A DNA stretch of 64,000 bases from Quercus robur (lineage: Eukaryota; Streptophyta; Magnoliopsida; Fagales; Fagaceae), in NCBI RefSeq assembly GCF_932294415.1, contig NC_065545.1, forward strand, positions 41,640,327-41,704,326, given 5' to 3'. Of this stretch, positions 40,327-51,449 are shown piece after piece. The position numbers were made by a program, and so were the translations under genes. The notes beneath the pieces are model-generated. The model worked only from the letters and a program-made list of their open reading frames with translations, did not search any database and was not told the origin of the DNA. The stretch's first letter is position 1. Each line of letters begins with the position of its first letter.

Positions 40327-42527
40327 TCAAGCAGATGCGGCAGCTTCTTCCTGCAACTGTTTCACCTTGGTGATATAATCACTCATCGCTTCATCCTTGG
40401 ATTTCCCTGGAGGAGAAAACGTTCAAATTTTCTTAGTATTGGCCACAATAACACAGAGCAACTAAACTAACTAAATTGTTGCAACTGATCAGTAAACTGT
40501 TACCTTCAACAGCCTTCCAGGCATCCCATTTTGCTCTGTCCCTCATATTGAATATTCCAGGACGGCCTGCAAATCAGATACAAAAGGCCATGACTTTTTT
40601 TTAAAACGCAACAAGAGTACAAAGACAGACAATGAGTTAAAATGAGCATACAATTTGGCTCAGGTACTTACTGGTGTTCACTGGTCCAACAGTGGCTTGC
40701 TTGTAGAGACCATAAAGAATAAGCTTGTTCTCGTTTGTCGTATTCTCTGGCAGGGTCTTGGCTTTCTCTGCATGCTCTTCAAATTCCTCCTGCAATAACC
40801 CCAGGGTGGTCAGACTAGTGCAGTTTGATGCATGAATGTCAAGACAGATGAATGAAACAGAAGTCCACCCATTAACAATGCCAAGCATAATAAAAAACCT
40901 GCAATTCCAAAACTGGATACCAATGTATTGTCCCTAAAGCAACCAAGTAAGGAGAAGGTATCCCTTGACTAAGTGCTAATGTTGTTTAGCAGACACAAAT
41001 GGTCTCTTTTTGGCATCCAAACTTCAAGTCTAAAATCCAGGAGCAGATTAGTGCATTTGGCTAGCCCAAATATAGCCAGCATTTTTAGGCCTTTTGAGCT
41101 TATTTTGGCACATCCCACACCAAATAACAAAACTTTTCCTCCTCTTATTTAAGTACTCCCAGCAAATAAGCAATAGACAAAGCACATTCAAACGTCCACT
41201 TACTAGTAGCACACATGTGATTCAGTAAATTTTTTTTGTAAAATTGTTGTATTAAACTGCTTGTGCCACATTTTTCTTGGCAAGAGGTAATGTTCAACTT
41301 TGGACTTATGTGCCCAAAGTAATTCCATACTAGATTATACTGCAATATGCTAGGGGGCTGGAGTGGCTTTGTTGGGCATACGATTCTAAGGTAATACCAC
41401 ATCCTATTTGACAAGACAAGTATAAAATCAAATCACACCAATTGTAGATCTGGGAGGCATCATCAGACAAATTATCCTATCTACCTCAGTCCCAAGTGCA
41501 GATTGAAATCCGATGCAATAGCTAGGCAATTACCATTTCATGTGAGATGTAAAAGTTGTAGAGTAAAATTTGTTTTTAACCTTTTACTTTTACCCTATGA
41601 GCTTTTACTTCTCAAATGGAGATGGCACAAATCCATTAAGCGCACACAAAATGTTACATAATATATAAAAAGGCTAAATCATGTTTTCAAAAAAAGATTT
41701 TAGTTATAATTGTGAAATAGTGAAATCGAAAACATGATTTCAGCCAACTTGATATTGTGTGTCCCGTAAGCACTGCCTACCTATATATAAAGGTAGTACA
41801 TGTGCACAAAAGTCCCACTTTTGAGGGGTCAGGGAATGGGAAGGTTGTGGTAGGCAGCCTAAACCCCCAATTTTATGGAGAGGCTGATTTATGGACTTGA
41901 ACTTGCAACATGTTGCTTTTGGTGGAAGACACTTGCCATCACACCAGATTATAAAAATCAATTTAAATGTCAAATTTTCTAAACCCATGTTTTTTCCTTC
42001 CTTTTCTTTTCATTAATACCCGAAAACAAATTGCATGCCAATTGCAATGATACCATCCAGATCTGAATTAATTCCTACCACACCCATAACTATTATTCAA
42101 AAGAACAGCAATACCATAAAAAAAATAAAAACAACCCAATATAGATAACCCACTTGAGAATTATGAATGTTTGATAACTTTGCCAATCAAGAGAATATAT
42201 TGACCAACATATAAATTTAAAACAAATACCAGACAGAGTTCTCAAGTATAAGGAAAACAAAACTCTGCTTAACATGGGTACTGAAAATTAATCAACAAAA
42301 CAACAGATCTGAGAAAATAAAACATAAAAAGTGAGATATGCAACAGATCTGAATTATAAAAGGAATAATTAAAATCAAACAAAATTTGATGTAGTATAGA
42401 GTAAATAAGAAAGAGCAGTAATCAAACACAGATTTTGATACAAAGAGAGAGAAATGATGATTATACATACAAACTAAGATCTAATAATCGTTTAAGGAAA
42501 AAGGTTTCCACAAACCTTGAGACCCAT
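40327..42527 (-). CDS. Small acyl-CoA-binding protein (ACBP), four exons, 90 aa
   Basis: Minus-strand coding exons: 42516-42527 (MGLK only), 40672-40789, 40504-40566, 40327-40406, joining in frame to 273 nt. The product is the soluble cytosolic ACBP class (ACBP6-like), a four-helix bundle that binds long-chain acyl-CoA esters and carries them between plastid, ER and other sites. Visible signatures: EEFEEHAEKAKTLPE, the helix-2 motif NKLILYGLYKQATVGPVNT with the ligand-contacting Tyr and Lys, the second motif FNMRDRAKWDAWKAVEGKS, and the C-terminal helix EAMSDYITKVKQLQEEAAA. All introns are GT-AG. Length is normal for the family. Intron 1 is 1.73 kb and separates the first four codons from the rest. 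No defects; looks functional. Confidence 0.95.
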
Positions 42528-42579
42528 GTTGCTTCTTTTCCTATGCTTCTGCTTTTTTTTACTTCTAGTACTGGTTCTA

Positions 42580-42587
42580 GTTTTATA
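42580..42587 (-). promoter_or_regulatory. Possible TATA box of the ACBP gene
   Basis: The minus strand reads TATAAAAC within gtctataaaactag, 53-60 bp upstream of the ATG. A short leader would follow. Suggestive only. Confidence 0.4.
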
Positions 42588-42649
42588 GACTTGTTAATGT
42601 CTCCTAGATATTAACGAAATCTAAACGTAAAGTTAGCATTTATATTACG

Positions 42650-43541
42650 CGGAATGGTGGGTGTGCCTTCCGCTCTGTCGTACTAATGTGTGAGTCAGTG
42701 TGACAGATAATGTTAGTTACTATGCGGCTCCCACACCACACCCCCAACGCTCTCATTGGTCGTTAGCATATTTCTTTTCCACGATTTTGATGTGCACAAG
42801 GCTTTGGATATAATAGAAGTGCTTTATTCACCACATTTTTAAAACATTAAAAATAATAAGTGATTAGTTGTTATTATTCTAATTTAAACTTATCACTTAA
42901 ATTACTTTTTGCTCCATCACTAACAATCTATAAAATCTGTCACTTAAAATTTGTTGTGAAAAGTATTATAGATACTAACCTCTAAGCATGCGCTCACGCG
43001 TGTGCTCAGAGGCTCTTCTATTTTTTGAGTAAATTTTAATTACTTTTTTGATCTCTTTATATAAATGCACTAAAAAAATTAAACATGTGAATCTGGGCTT
43101 ATTAAACTTAGGAAGACACTTCCCAAATCCAACTCCCACAATACATTCTAACATATATTTAGATCCGGACAATATGAAATAATTACCTCTAGAGATGATG
43201 TTGCTCTGCTAGGAATGTAGACTTTATAATGAACTTTAGCAACCGGGTTGTCAACATGAAGGGACTTCAAAATAGTGGCATATCATTTGTAGCATGGACT
43301 TCACGTCCCCTACCCTCTGATTGCAAACTTTTATCCTGAAAACATAAAACAACGCTCGTTACAAAGGCTACATACAAAAATAGTGGTTGCTATGGAGGGA
43401 GAACATTATAACTGCTTAATGATAATGGGTGGAAGTTTGAAGTTGTGTTTGTGAGAATTTGTAGACAGATTTTTTTTTTATCGCTAGTTTATCTTATCCA
43501 ATTGTTAACTTATTCTTTTTTTTTTTTTTTTTTTTTGCTGA

Positions 43542-43581
<40 letters not shown>

Positions 43582-44540
43582 ATAAAATTTTTGTTGGGAA
43601 TATTGGTGGTTATTTAAGGAATAAGAAAGAATTTTGAACAATTATTTTTATTTTTTAATAAAAATAAAAGACAATGATTAGAAATTAAGAGTAAAGCTTC
43701 AATTGAAATTAGGAAAAAAAATATTGAATTCAAATAGGAGAACCTGTAACTGGGATTTGAAGAGGTATGCTAAATTTTAGGAAGATGGGTGAACGTGGGA
43801 TTTTTTAAAAAAAAAAATTTATTTATTTAATTTAGGATATGTATAGGATATGTAAAAAGTGTGTGGAATATATTTAAATAGAGATAATGTAGGTGGATTT
43901 TTAGGAAAAAAATATGTGTCAAACTTTTGAAATTTGTTAAACCGTTTAGTGATAAAAAGTTGCTGACAATTTCATTTTTGCAATTACTTAGAAAAAAAAA
44001 GTACGTTTAAGGGAGAAAATAAAATAGTTCTATATTTATTTATTTTTAAAAAAAAGAAGAAACTGTATTAGTAATTGACTACTAACGTGAGAGTGAAATG
44101 TGGAGGTGGGAGAAAAAATTGTTTTTTTTTTTTAATTTAGCTAAAAATTAGGTGTTTTTAAATCACTAATTTTACATGTCTAACCTTATTATTTAAGCTA
44201 TACAAACAGATGAATTTAAGGGTATTTTTGGCATAAAAATTGAGGAATCCAAACAGAGAAAGCCTTTTTTTTTTTTTTTTTGAGAAAGCCCTTTAAATAG
44301 TAGTATAGATAACATTTCTCTTTTTATTATAATTTCATAATATTTCTTTTTTAGGGAAGTTAACTAATGCTCTAAAAATGTTAATTTCTTCTCAAAAATA
44401 AAAATGTTGATTAAAAAAATTAATTTTTTTTACAAATTTTTTTTAATATTTTTCATAAAAATAGTATCAAACATTTCCTAAAATGATCTGTCAATAAATG
44501 CCCTAAAGACACACATTAATTGGACTTATAAAGTTTACTT
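42650..44540. other. AT-rich intergenic stretch, no gene seen
   Basis: Contains a T-run at about 43516-43538, a (TA)n run at about 43546-43577 and many A/T homopolymers. No recognisable coding. Confidence 0.5.
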
Positions 44541-44545
44541 TTTGT

Positions 44546-44855
44546 TTATTTATTTTGAGTTTAATGTAATTTTTCAATTTGAATTTATCTATTATTAGTC
44601 ACATGAAGAGATTTTTAAGAAACTAAAATTTAGGATTTCAAATGAAGTAAATGGATAGGTTTAATGTGTGCTAATTTTTAGGAAAAAAAGCTTTTTATTT
44701 ATTTATTTATTTTGAGTTTAATGTAATTTTTTAAATTGAATTTATCTATTGTTAGTGATGTTACACATGAAGAGATTTTAAAGAAACTAAAATTTAGGAT
44801 TTCAATTGAAGTAAACGGGTGGGTTTAGTGTGTGCTAATTTTTAGGAAAAAAAAT
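44546..44855 (+). repeat. Tandem duplication, unit about 157 bp
   Basis: The block tttattttgagtttaatgta...gaaactaaaatttaggattt...gtgtgctaatttttaggaaa occurs at about 44546-44690 and again at 44702-44850 with few changes. A third partial end (gtgtgctaatttttaggaaa) appears near 44928. Confidence 0.8.
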
Positions 44856-45330
44856 GTATCAAATATGCATGAGATATGTTTAAATAAAGAGTGTGCTTCT
44901 TATAATAAAAAATAAAAAAAATAGAGAGTGTGCTAATTTTTAGGAAAAAAGTTTCTATAGTAGTTTTTTTTTTGTTAAGTTACAATTTTAACCCTATTGT
45001 TTATTTTTAAAGAATAAGAATTATATAATTAGATTAGGTGTATTTTTTTTACATTTTTTGAAGTTATAACTAACTTTCTGAATCTCTTAATATATAGAAA
45101 AAAAAAAAAAAAAAAAAGGAAAATGCTAGAGATACAAATTTTATTATAAATTTTTTTACAAACTGTTGATGTGGCGAATGGTTATTAATAAATAAAAAAA
45201 GTAATGTTAGTGGTGGGTCTAGATGAGAACCAATAAAAAGTTGGATACATTAATGGTTTGTAAAAATATTATAAAATAGTTTGTGTCTGTAACATTACTC
45301 ATTAAAAAAAGTGATGTTAACTAACGGACC

Positions 45331-46326
45331 CAATGACAGACCTATGTATGGGCTGAGGGGGGACATCCCCCCCCCCCCCCCCAAAAAAATACTTTTCAAA
45401 TTGGCCCATGAAACCAAAACAGAGAACTTATTTGACCATTCCTGCATTCCATTTGCCCAAGAAAAACAAAAACCTTAAGACAATCATTTGGACAATTCAC
45501 AAAACCAGATAACAAAAATTCTTTTAGACATGGTTTGGTCTCATGGATGGATCTCTCTTCCTTCTTTGATCTGATCTTTTCTCCCTCCTCTCTCTTTCTC
45601 TTTGCCTTGTGGTGTGTTGTGACTTGTGAGGTGGCTGCTACTCTGCCTTTCTTTAATCTTTAAGTGATAAAAGTGGAAAGTTGAAACTTTTATTCCAAAA
45701 CTATCAGTGAAAATTTTTACAAGTAGTCACAAAATCATGGTGCCTACTAACAATCCAATAACAGGGGTACACGGTACACCTATAGTTTTATTTTATTTAT
45801 TTCTTTTTTATAAAGAGTAAACCTTTTGTTAGAACTTAGAAAAAAGGGATAGGTTAAGATGTTATTAATATAGGTTAATATAGAATAATGTAAAAATATT
45901 AAATAAATAAATTTTAAAACAAAGAAAAGTTTAAAGAATCAGTCCAACTTGAATCGAACCGAAGAACCTAGAAGTTTAGAACCATTCATTTTTTTAGTTC
46001 TCTTTGCAGTCGTAATTTTAAAACCATGATAAATTCCTATAATTTTTTTTATAAATAATTCGATAACTACAACAAGAAGAAGGGGGGATTCAAACCCTTG
46101 AGTTACAAAAGTATTGATTATAAATCCTTATAATTAATATGACTTTTATTTTAGATTATGAGAAAGTCAATTACAATATTTGATTTATTTATAAGAAAAA
46201 ATACAAATTATTTGAGAACCAATATTGATGATGCAACTTTTAGTATTAATGTACCAATTTCTAAAAATTTTCAAATAAAATTTTTTTTGGCCCCCCCCCT
46301 AAGTTCAAATCCTGGTTCCGTCCCTG
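45331..46326. mobile_element. hAT-like element nested in another repeat
   Basis: The right end (reverse complement cagggacggaaccaggattt) is a clear terminus. The left end caatgacagacctatg is diverged. Flanks aacggacc (45323-45330) and agtggacc (46327-46334) form an imperfect 8-bp target duplication. The outer sequence around it (gtgatgtta... / ...gacctagataagaaacaata) resembles the nearby uninterrupted stretch at about 45202-45230. The interior has no transposase. Confidence 0.6.
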
Positions 46327-46339
46327 AGTGGACCTAGAT

Positions 46340-48105
46340 AAGAAACAATAACAGTCTGCTACTTAAACATTATTTGAAATTGTAATCCCCTAACACTACT
46401 CTTGCATTAAATATTAAATAACTCCTTTTCTTTTTCTTTTTTTTTGTAATTTTGAGGGTTATCAATCAGTCTCAATAAACCTTAAAAAAAATGAAAAATT
46501 GAACTCAAATCTTTTTTTCGATTATTTTCTCGTTTGCATGTAGATGAAAATTTTGTTAAATAAATAGAATCTTATAAATGAAGGGTTTTACATTCCCATT
46601 ATTTAAAATTCCATCATTTATACATTTTCTTATTTAGTTATAAGATTTATAGAAAATTCAAAGTGATGAGAATTTGTATATAAAATAAAAAATACAAGTA
46701 TTAAAACTAAAACTAAAACTAGAAAATTATGTTAAAGAGCAACAGTAAATATAAATTTTCTTCCCATTTATATGAGATTTTGTCTAGGAGATTTACTTGT
46801 TTAGTTAGATTTCGTCATTGTTTCTAGTTGTCGCCACCCCACTTCTCTCCAAAAAAAAAAAAAAAAAAATACTTTCCTATTGATGCATATATGCTAGAGC
46901 ATTAGCAACAGCATATCAACAAAGATTTGGCTAAACTTTCTCAGAAACTTCATGCATTTAGGCTCTACCAACTAGCAAATGAATTAGCAATGAACAGTGT
47001 CTTAATACACTTATTGAGATCTTGTTCATCAATACACCAAATTAAAAAAAAAAAAAAAAATACTCTCTCTCTCTCTCAACAACAGTTGCTCTTTGCTTGT
47101 GCCATAAAAAAGAAGGCGGAGATCATGGCGAAGCTTCGTGTGAGTCATCTATTCACAGTAAAAGGTATGTATTCTTGAGTTTGCATATGCATCTCTAGTT
47201 TCCATTTAAACTTTGTTTGTTTTAGTGAAAAGCTTTGTATAAAGATAGTTTTCTATATTTTCTAGTGTTTGGTAGCATTAAAATAAATAAATAAATAAAA
47301 ACTATCTTTAGTCAACATAAAAGGTATGACTTATTTTTAGAGATTGGTTTCTACTAATTTTTTTGGAAAAGAACTCTATCTCACAGCAAGCTAAATAAAA
47401 GAAGTTAGGAGATTGGTTTTCAACTCATTTAAGGTTGCTACCAAATATAGGAAAATGAAATAGTTTTATAGAAAATATTTTTTGGAAAATGACTCATTTT
47501 TTAGAGAACATCATGAAACAAATAGTTTTAGCTACTTAAATTGTTTTTAGTTGCTTAAATTGCTTTCTATGTTGAGAGAGAGAGAGAGAAAGAGAAAGTA
47601 TTTGATTGCATTAGGAAATGTGCACGTTGGGCCAACCACTTTAGCAAAAATTGGAACGAGAATACTAAATGAGAATCCTTTCCACACTAGAAATTTACAA
47701 AATGCATTGTGCTTACTAAATACTATCGACACCATAAAGGGTGTTTTGGGAATACTAGAGTTGACTATTTTAATTTAAACCTAAACTTAAAACAAAGTTG
47801 TTAAAATCGAAATCTTAAGCAGATCAATGTAGAGTTTCATGGATCAAATCGTAACAATGGATCGAGAATCTTAAGAACCTATTGTTCGTTAGAATAAAAA
47901 TACATGTTAAGAAGATCAACCAAAAGAATAAACCTGAAGCAATGATGAATAAAGGAAGACTGACTCGTGTAAGAAGGACTAAAGAACAAAAGAAGAAAAG
48001 GGGATTAAACGACAGTAGCAACAGTAGCATTAGTATATTACTGAGAAAGCTACTTGTAGCATTAAAAGGAGTAAGTTAAGCATGAGAGATGCACATGGGG
48101 TATCT
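46340..48105. other. Intergenic stretch, no gene seen
   Basis: AT-rich with short (CT)n/(GA)n runs near 47062 and 47575. Short open frames are unsupported. Confidence 0.5.
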
Positions 48106-48112
48106 GTGGAGC

Positions 48113-48411
48113 TGTTAGTGGACAGATGGCTAAAGGTTATTGGAGGAGTAGAATTTGGGAAATTGTTACAGGTAGTTAGAGGAGGTTATTAGATTTCCCG
48201 CTCTTTTAATCTTCTGGTACAGTAGTAATTTGTAGTATAAATGTAAAGGTATACTTTGTAATTCATTTCTATCTTTGGTAATCACAATTCAAAGCAATAA
48301 AATCTCTCTCTCATTTAGAAAATTTTCTCTCTTCGTTGTTGAAGATTCTCATAGCTTCTTTGATATTTTGCTTAATTGTGATACTCTGTTTTTCATTTCT
48401 GATCTTTAACA
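48113..48411 (+). repeat. 5' LTR of a copia-type element
   Basis: About 299 bp from tgttagtggacagatgg to gatctttaaca, with TGTTA...TAACA inverted ends, immediately followed by a methionine-tRNA primer-binding site. Confidence 0.8.
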
Positions 48412-48423
48412 TGGTATCAGAGC
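48412..48423 (+). other. Primer-binding site, initiator tRNA-Met type
   Basis: tggtatcagagc, the standard plant copia primer site, begins directly after the LTR. Confidence 0.9.
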
Positions 48424-48525
48424 GATAATCAGAATCAAATCGTTTCTTTTTGTTGTTTTTGGTTATTTTTCTTTTGGATTCTCTGAGAATTCATCTAATC
48501 TTCTTCAAGGTTCGAAGCTCCAACA

Positions 48526-48780
48526 ATGGCGACCGCTGAAGAAACTTCAAACAATCATTCATCAAGCAACAATCAAACTACAACAACTGCGAATGGTGAT
48601 TCTATAAATCCATTCTTTCTCAGCAGTAGTGATAACAACACTGTTCAACTTCTTTCTTAGAAGTTGATTGGAGGTAGAAATTACTTTCCATGGGCGAGAT
48701 CAATGGTCATCACACTCACTTCTAGGCACAAGACTGGCTTTGTCGATGGCTTTGTTGTGGCTGGTGGTGTTGGTCTATTT
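48526..48780 (+). pseudogene. N-terminal gag fragment of a copia element
   Basis: From ATG 48526 the frame encodes an Asn/Thr-rich start, NPFFLSSSDN, then a TAG at 48658-48660. The same frame resumes with KLIGGRNYFPWARSMVITL and KTGFVDG, the typical beginning of plant copia gag. After about 48780 the similarity stops and no protease, integrase, RT or 3' LTR follows. The element is truncated to its 5' end. Confidence 0.82.
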
Positions 48781-48799
48781 TAATGGGTTTCATAGTGGG

Positions 48800-49790
48800 T
48801 TGTTGATGATGGTGGTGGGTTTTTTTTTTTTTTTTTTTTTTTTTTCCCTGGTAAGTTGTGGCTGCCACAGTGGTGGTGGTGGTAGTGGTGGTGGCAGTGA
48901 AAGTGATTGGTTGCTATGAACTATTTTTGAAAGTTTTATTTTATTTTAATAGGTTGTTTATATTATTTTAATGAGATGAAGGTAAAAATAGAATCTTTGA
49001 TGTTAAGTGTATTGTAAAATTATTTGTTAAAATTAATAGAGTGGTTTTTTAAGATGCTAAATGCTAAAAATTTTGAAACCTTTGATGGGAATGCTCTAAT
49101 AGTAGATTACGATAGTAAGTTGTTAAAAAAAATTTAACTTTGGCAGCTCTAATAAAGGGAGTTTTGGGTATTTGCAGGCTATTATAACTCCTTCAATTTG
49201 AATGCTCTAACAAGGTACTTCAATTGTCTTTATAGCTAATTGTGTGTTTTTTTTATTATTATAATTTTTCCCCTCTTTGTTTGAATTCTTAAATGCTTCT
49301 TGAACAACAAATCATATTATAAATTAAATTTCATTATCATAACAAAATCTGTACAATCAAAGTGTTCGGCCAACTTAGGCAGGATCTTTAACATATGTGT
49401 GTCTATATATATAATCCAATAGTTATAACCGGGATGAAAGATTTGAATTCTAGATATTTCTTCAAGAAATTCTAAAATGTGGCAACTAGTTTAGTATAAG
49501 GCTCTTGGTAAAACTCCTATAACTTGGCACCAAAAAAAAAAAAAAAAAAAATCTTATTAGTGAATATCTTTTTCATTAAACGCTCCTTCACAGGTACTCG
49601 ATCGATAATTAAAAATTATTCTTACATAAAATCTTACAAAATAAGTATCACTTACGTATAACTAATCATGCATCATTCTACTATTGTTGTTGTGCAAGCA
49701 TGTCATACAGATATACATTAGAACTAGTCAAAAGAGAGCCATGCATGCTTTATTGTCATTATTATTACAATCTCCACCACTAAGTACTCG
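48800..49790. other. Intergenic stretch, no gene seen
   Basis: Begins with a long T-run (about 48820-48846) and a GGT-rich tract, then AT-rich sequence without recognisable coding. Confidence 0.5.
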
Positions 49791-49816
49791 TCCTAAAAAA
49801 AACAAAGTACTCGTCC

Positions 49817-51380
49817 TCAAACATCACTTCTCTTGGAGACCCTAACCTTCAAACCATGTTTCATATGCAGCATAACGGAAAGACATGGAGAAATAGGATG
49901 ACCTTCAACCATTTGAATACGATAATTCCAAAGTATCGCGGTTGCAATTGTCTTCATTTGAAAGAAAGTTAAGTCTTGACCCAGGCAACTCCTAGGTCCT
50001 GTATTAAACGCGATAAACTTGTAAGATGGTACGTGAATGATTCCTCCTTGCTCGTTGATCCATCTCTCAGGCCTGAACTCCAAGCAATCATCACCCCATA
50101 CCTCTTCCATACTTCCCATTGAATACAGAGACACCATTACCTTCGCATTTGCATCAATACGGTGGCCACTTGGAAGGGTGTCTGGTTGAATAGAAACTCT
50201 TTGATTGAAAGGTACTGACGGGTATAACCGAAGGGCTGCATGGAGATAAACTAATTTACCTTGCTCTTCTACATTGAAAAACCTCCAATCTCCATCTTCT
50301 TTGGCCTGCAAATTCTCTTTGATCTCTTCTAGAATCTTTTTTTCAACCAAAGGGTGTGTAATAATTAGCCAGAAAAGCCATGTGAGAGCTGCATTCACAG
50401 TGTCTTTCCCAGCTGCAGTGAAATTGAAAGCAATGTCTCTTAGATATCTCTCAGATTTTTTGTAAGCATCCATGTTTAAGTTTCCTTCAATTTCCCTTTC
50501 TTCTTCTTCTTCTTCTAATTTTTCTGCCATGCAAGCTGTTAATAGGTCAAAATCCTCATCCTTCTCCTCAACTTGTTCCATTTGGTCTCTGCGCCTGCGA
50601 AATTCTTCTTGCTTCAATGATATGCACTGGTACAAGAAGCAATCTAAGGTCTCCATGGCTCCGCGTAGCTTTTTCTCTTCTCCTATATTCAGCCATTTCT
50701 GTACCCTCCAAATGAATTCCGGCACCATATGCCGGTAAAACACAGCCTCCTCTACTTTGTCGAATGCTCTTCTACTTGCCACTTCTGGTAAGTCAACAGA
50801 AAGGCAGTTTGGATCAAAGCCTAGAACCAGCAAGCATGTATTATCAAAGGTAAACCTCTGAAAAACATCTTGCAAGTCCAGCTCAGTTCCTAGTCTTGAT
50901 ACATGATCAAGAACAGGGAAAAGGCCTTGTGATACTTTTTGTCTCATAGATCTCTCTTGAAATAGCTGGAACTTTCTGTGTTTAATCAGCGAATGAATCA
51001 ATTTCCTGAAGGATTTCCATGAATCTGACTCAGAAGTGAGAACCCCATCACCGAAAGGTTCAAAAAGCTTTTTAAACTCTGGACCCTTTCGATAGTTGGC
51101 GAAGTTTTTGCTTGATATGTACCGCACATTCATGGGATCACAAGTGGCCAAAAAGTCCATGTTTGCAAACCATGGTCCTTTGAACTTGAATGTCCCACCA
51201 CTTTGTTTCAGAACTTGGGTTGCAATACTCATGGATATGTGGTGCCTTGCAAAGAAGCCCAGGCAACATTCCAACAATAGGCCAGTTTGTAATGGGTGAT
51301 ATCCTCTTCCAACTCCAATGGAAGAGAGAGAGAAAGCAAAGCAATAGCATCAATATCTCAATGTAATCAAATATAGCCAT
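49817..51380 (-). pseudogene. CYP96-type cytochrome P450, frameshifted and missing the ExxR glutamate
   Basis: A single-exon minus-strand reading of about 518 codons. The N-terminus (ATG 51378-51380) gives a membrane anchor and NWPIVGMLPGLL. At 51221-51227 one extra T in tattgca throws the frame, and the rest continues in another frame: GGTFKFKGPWFANMDFL, I-helix AAGKDTVNAALTW, FRPERW, haem loop FNTGPRSCLGQD with the cysteine. At the K-helix the sequence reads LVYLHAALRLYP, where CYP96 proteins have four more residues including the Glu of ExxR (about 50225-50242). CYP96 enzymes are ER-bound mid-chain alkane/fatty-acid hydroxylases of cuticular wax synthesis; the family is intronless, as here. 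Two defects make it a pseudogene unless the frameshift is a sequence error. Confidence 0.88.
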
Positions 51381-51437
51381 TGGGTTTGGTATCTAAACAA
51401 TCTTTTGAGGTCGTTTGTACGTGGTTTCTAAGGTGGG

Positions 51438-51445
51438 CTTTTATA
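51438..51445 (-). promoter_or_regulatory. TATA box upstream of the CYP96-type pseudogene
   Basis: The minus strand reads ctataaaagcc, about 58-65 bp before the ATG. A retained promoter suggests the copy is not a processed one. Confidence 0.5.
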
Positions 51446-51449
51446 GAGC

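Noticed and set aside
46290-46330. Possible tRNA B-box-like gttcaaatcc
   Set aside because: It is part of the hAT-like terminus; no cloverleaf could be formed around it.
51138-51277. ATG at 51277 as the start of a 486-aa P450
   Set aside because: The first about 20 codons of that frame do not match P450s, whereas the other frame upstream does; the true start is at 51380 with a frameshift between.
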